Shown in pieces: positions 6,427 through 7,431 of a DNA stretch of 7,431 nucleotides. The translations under genes and the position numbers were made by a program. The DNA comes from an uncultured Clostridia bacterium. GTDB taxonomy: Bacteria > Bacillota > Clostridia > Christensenellales > UBA1242. The notes below the pieces were generated by a model. The model did no database searches, was not told the origin of the DNA, and saw only the letters and a program-made list of their open reading frames with translations. How positions within the stretch are numbered: position 1 is the first letter of the stretch; each line of letters starts with the position of its first letter. The stretch is from contig CAMOHL010000033.1 in the NCBI GenBank assembly GCA_946615295.1, positions 1-7,431 of the forward strand. The letters run 5' to 3'.

Positions 6427-6433
6427 AAAAATC

Positions 6434-7087
6434 TTATTTTTTCATTTGACTCATAACTTCACTAGCAAAGTCATCTTGTCTTTTTTCAAGGCCTTCACCC
6501 ATTTCATAACGAACAAATCTTCTAACTGTGATTTTTTCACCAATTTTGATGATTGCTTCGTTGATTACATCAAGAACCTTTTTAGATGGATCTTTGATGA
6601 AATTTTGTTCTAGCAAACAAATATCTCCATAGAGTTTGTTGATTCCACCTTCAACGATTTTGTCAATAATCTTTTCTGGCTTTCCTTCATTCAAAGCTTC
6701 AGCCTTCAAAATTTCTCTTTCTTTTTCAATTCTTTGAGCTGGAACATCTTCACGAGAAACAACTTCTGGTGCAGAAGCTGCTATTTGAAGTGCTATATCT
6801 TTTGCAAGATCCATAAAAGCATCACTTCTTGCAACAAAGTCTGTTTCACAATTGATTTCTACCAAGACACCAATTTTTCCACCCATATGAATATATGAAT
6901 GAACAACTCCTTCTGCTGCAATTCTGTTTGCTTTTTTTGCTGCTTTTGCAACTCCAAGTTCTCTAAGTATGTCGCATGCCTTATCTATGTCGCATTCTGC
7001 TTTTATCAAAGCATTTTTGCAATCCATAATTCCAGCACCTGTTCTTTCTCTCAACATTTTAATCATATCTGTTGTTACAACTGCCAT
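6434..7087 (-). CDS. tsf: Elongation factor Ts, short form
   Basis: EF-Ts is the guanine-nucleotide exchange factor that recycles EF-Tu. The 217-residue product begins with the UBA-like domain holding signature 1, LRERTGAGIMDCKNAL (residues 12-27). The core carries the NCETDFVAR motif (79-87), whose Asp83-Phe84 pair inserts near the Mg site of EF-Tu. It ends with the VRRFVRYEMGEG segment and a short helix. At 217 residues it is shorter than the roughly 280-295 of E. coli or B. subtilis. It is nearer the compact forms of about 200 residues known from Thermus-like proteins, which carry a single core subdomain. The ATG at 7087 has AAGGAG eight bases upstream and is 12 nt after rpsB, the standard rpsB-tsf operon. 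A strong terminator follows directly. Confidence 0.97.
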   Translation of the reverse strand: MAVVTTDMIKMLRERTGAGIMDCKNALIKAECDIDKACDILRELGVAKAAKKANRIAAEGVVHSYIHMGGKIGVLVEINCETDFVARSDAFMDLAKDIALQIAASAPEVVSREDVPAQRIEKEREILKAEALNEGKPEKIIDKIVEGGINKLYGDICLLEQNFIKDPSKKVLDVINEAIIKIGEKITVRRFVRYEMGEGLEKRQDDFASEVMSQMKK

Positions 7088-7099
7088 ACTAAAATCTCC

Positions 7100-7431
7100 T
7101 TATTCTGCCTTGTCTTCAGCTGGTTTTTCTTCAGCTGGTTTTTCTTCTGTTTTTTCAACTTTTTTTGCAGGTTTTCTTGTTCTTTTTTTAGCTGGTTTTT
7201 CTTCAGCATCTTCAACTTTTTCTTCAACAACAGGTTCTGCTTTCAAAGCATCTTCCATGTTTATTGTTTCTTCTTCTGCTTCTGCTTTTGTTTCACCATT
7301 TTCTTCTGCTTCTGCTTGTTTTCTTGCAGCAAGGCCTTCTTCGCCTTCTTTTGCTTCAATAACGGCATCAGCAATAGCTCTTGTGATGAGTTTTACTGAT
7401 CTGATTGCATCATCATTACCAGGAATAACAA
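7100..7431 (-). CDS. rpsB: 30S ribosomal protein S2, C-terminal end (runs off the window) with a long charged tail
   Basis: The last 109 residues are visible. They start VIPGNDDAIRSVKLIT, the conserved S2 segment near the end of the globular fold (family form PGNDDAIRA). The helix AIADAVIEAKEGEEG follows, where S2 normally nears its end. Here about 75 further residues follow: an acidic Glu/Ala-rich stretch, then a Lys/Pro/Ala-rich basic patch (KPAKKRTRKPAKK), then repeated EEKPAE units and a TAA stop. The tail is low-complexity, likely disordered, and of unknown role. Identity as rpsB is supported by the motif and by tsf starting 12 nt downstream. The N-terminal part lies outside the window. 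Confidence 0.93.
   Translation of the reverse strand, partial: VIPGNDDAIRSVKLITRAIADAVIEAKEGEEGLAARKQAEAEENGETKAEAEEETINMEDALKAEPVVEEKVEDAEEKPAKKRTRKPAKKVEKTEEKPAEEKPAEDKAE
7114..7143. repeat. Two tandem 15-bp units in the rpsB tail
   Basis: CTTCAGCTGGTTTTT occurs twice in direct succession (plus-strand reading). Most of the unit recurs in shifted register at about 7191-7205. In the protein the repeat reads as EEKPA units, an in-frame 5-residue repeat consistent with growth of the S2 tail by slippage or duplication. Confidence 0.8.

Noticed and set aside
6899..7399. 166-residue open frame on the plus strand, very rich in Phe, Cys and Ser
   Set aside because: It is antisense to tsf and the charged rpsB tail. 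Its composition is just the complement of GAA/AAA/GCA codons, and it has no start context or family resemblance.

Overview
This window is a stretch of core housekeeping chromosome from a very AT-rich bacterium (roughly 30% GC by eye). Every convincing gene lies on the minus strand, so the biological reading order runs from high to low coordinates. The order rpsB (C-terminal end only), tsf, frr, a 63-codon small ORF, uppS, cdsA, rseP, a polC-like stub, rimP, nusA (N-terminal part only) is the conserved Bacillota (Firmicutes) translation/envelope/replication cluster. That order, plus a PolC-type N-terminal region, points to Bacillota, probably a Clostridia-like uncultured or reduced lineage (inference). 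TGA is used as a stop (end of uppS), so the genetic code looks standard and mollicute code 4 is unlikely.

Layout by transcript, as the sequence suggests. (1) rpsB-tsf, closed by a strong intrinsic terminator at 6395-6426. (2) frr, small ORF, uppS, cdsA, rseP, polC-like stub, starting from a promoter at 6324-6352. Most genes here overlap or are separated by 1-9 nt, with Shine-Dalgarno sequences embedded in the preceding stop codons; the exception is a 64-nt gap before rseP. (3) rimP-nusA, starting from a near-consensus extended -10 promoter at 920-948. Its -10 box and start region overlap a perfect 16-bp palindrome, and its leader carries a 13-bp hairpin with a GAAA loop just upstream of the rimP ribosome binding site.

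The genes cover ribosome protein S2, elongation (EF-Ts), ribosome recycling (Frr), undecaprenyl diphosphate synthesis for cell-wall carrier lipid (UppS), CDP-diacylglycerol synthesis (CdsA), regulated intramembrane proteolysis (RseP), 30S maturation (RimP) and transcription elongation/termination (NusA). Several usual members of the cluster are absent from their normal slots: pyrH between tsf and frr, dxr (often with ispG) between cdsA and rseP, and proS between rseP and polC.

The most unusual item is the gene in the polC position. It keeps the PolC N-terminal region, the OB fold and a DEDDh proofreading exonuclease with all five catalytic residues. It lacks the PHP domain and the whole polymerase module, ending in a clean stop about 20 residues after the last catalytic residue. 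A second item of interest is the small ORF coupled to frr by a TAATG overlap, which I do not recognise and which weakly resembles a PASTA-type fold. No mobile element, CRISPR array, tRNA, rRNA or defence system is visible. The longest non-coding stretch is the 197 nt upstream of rimP.
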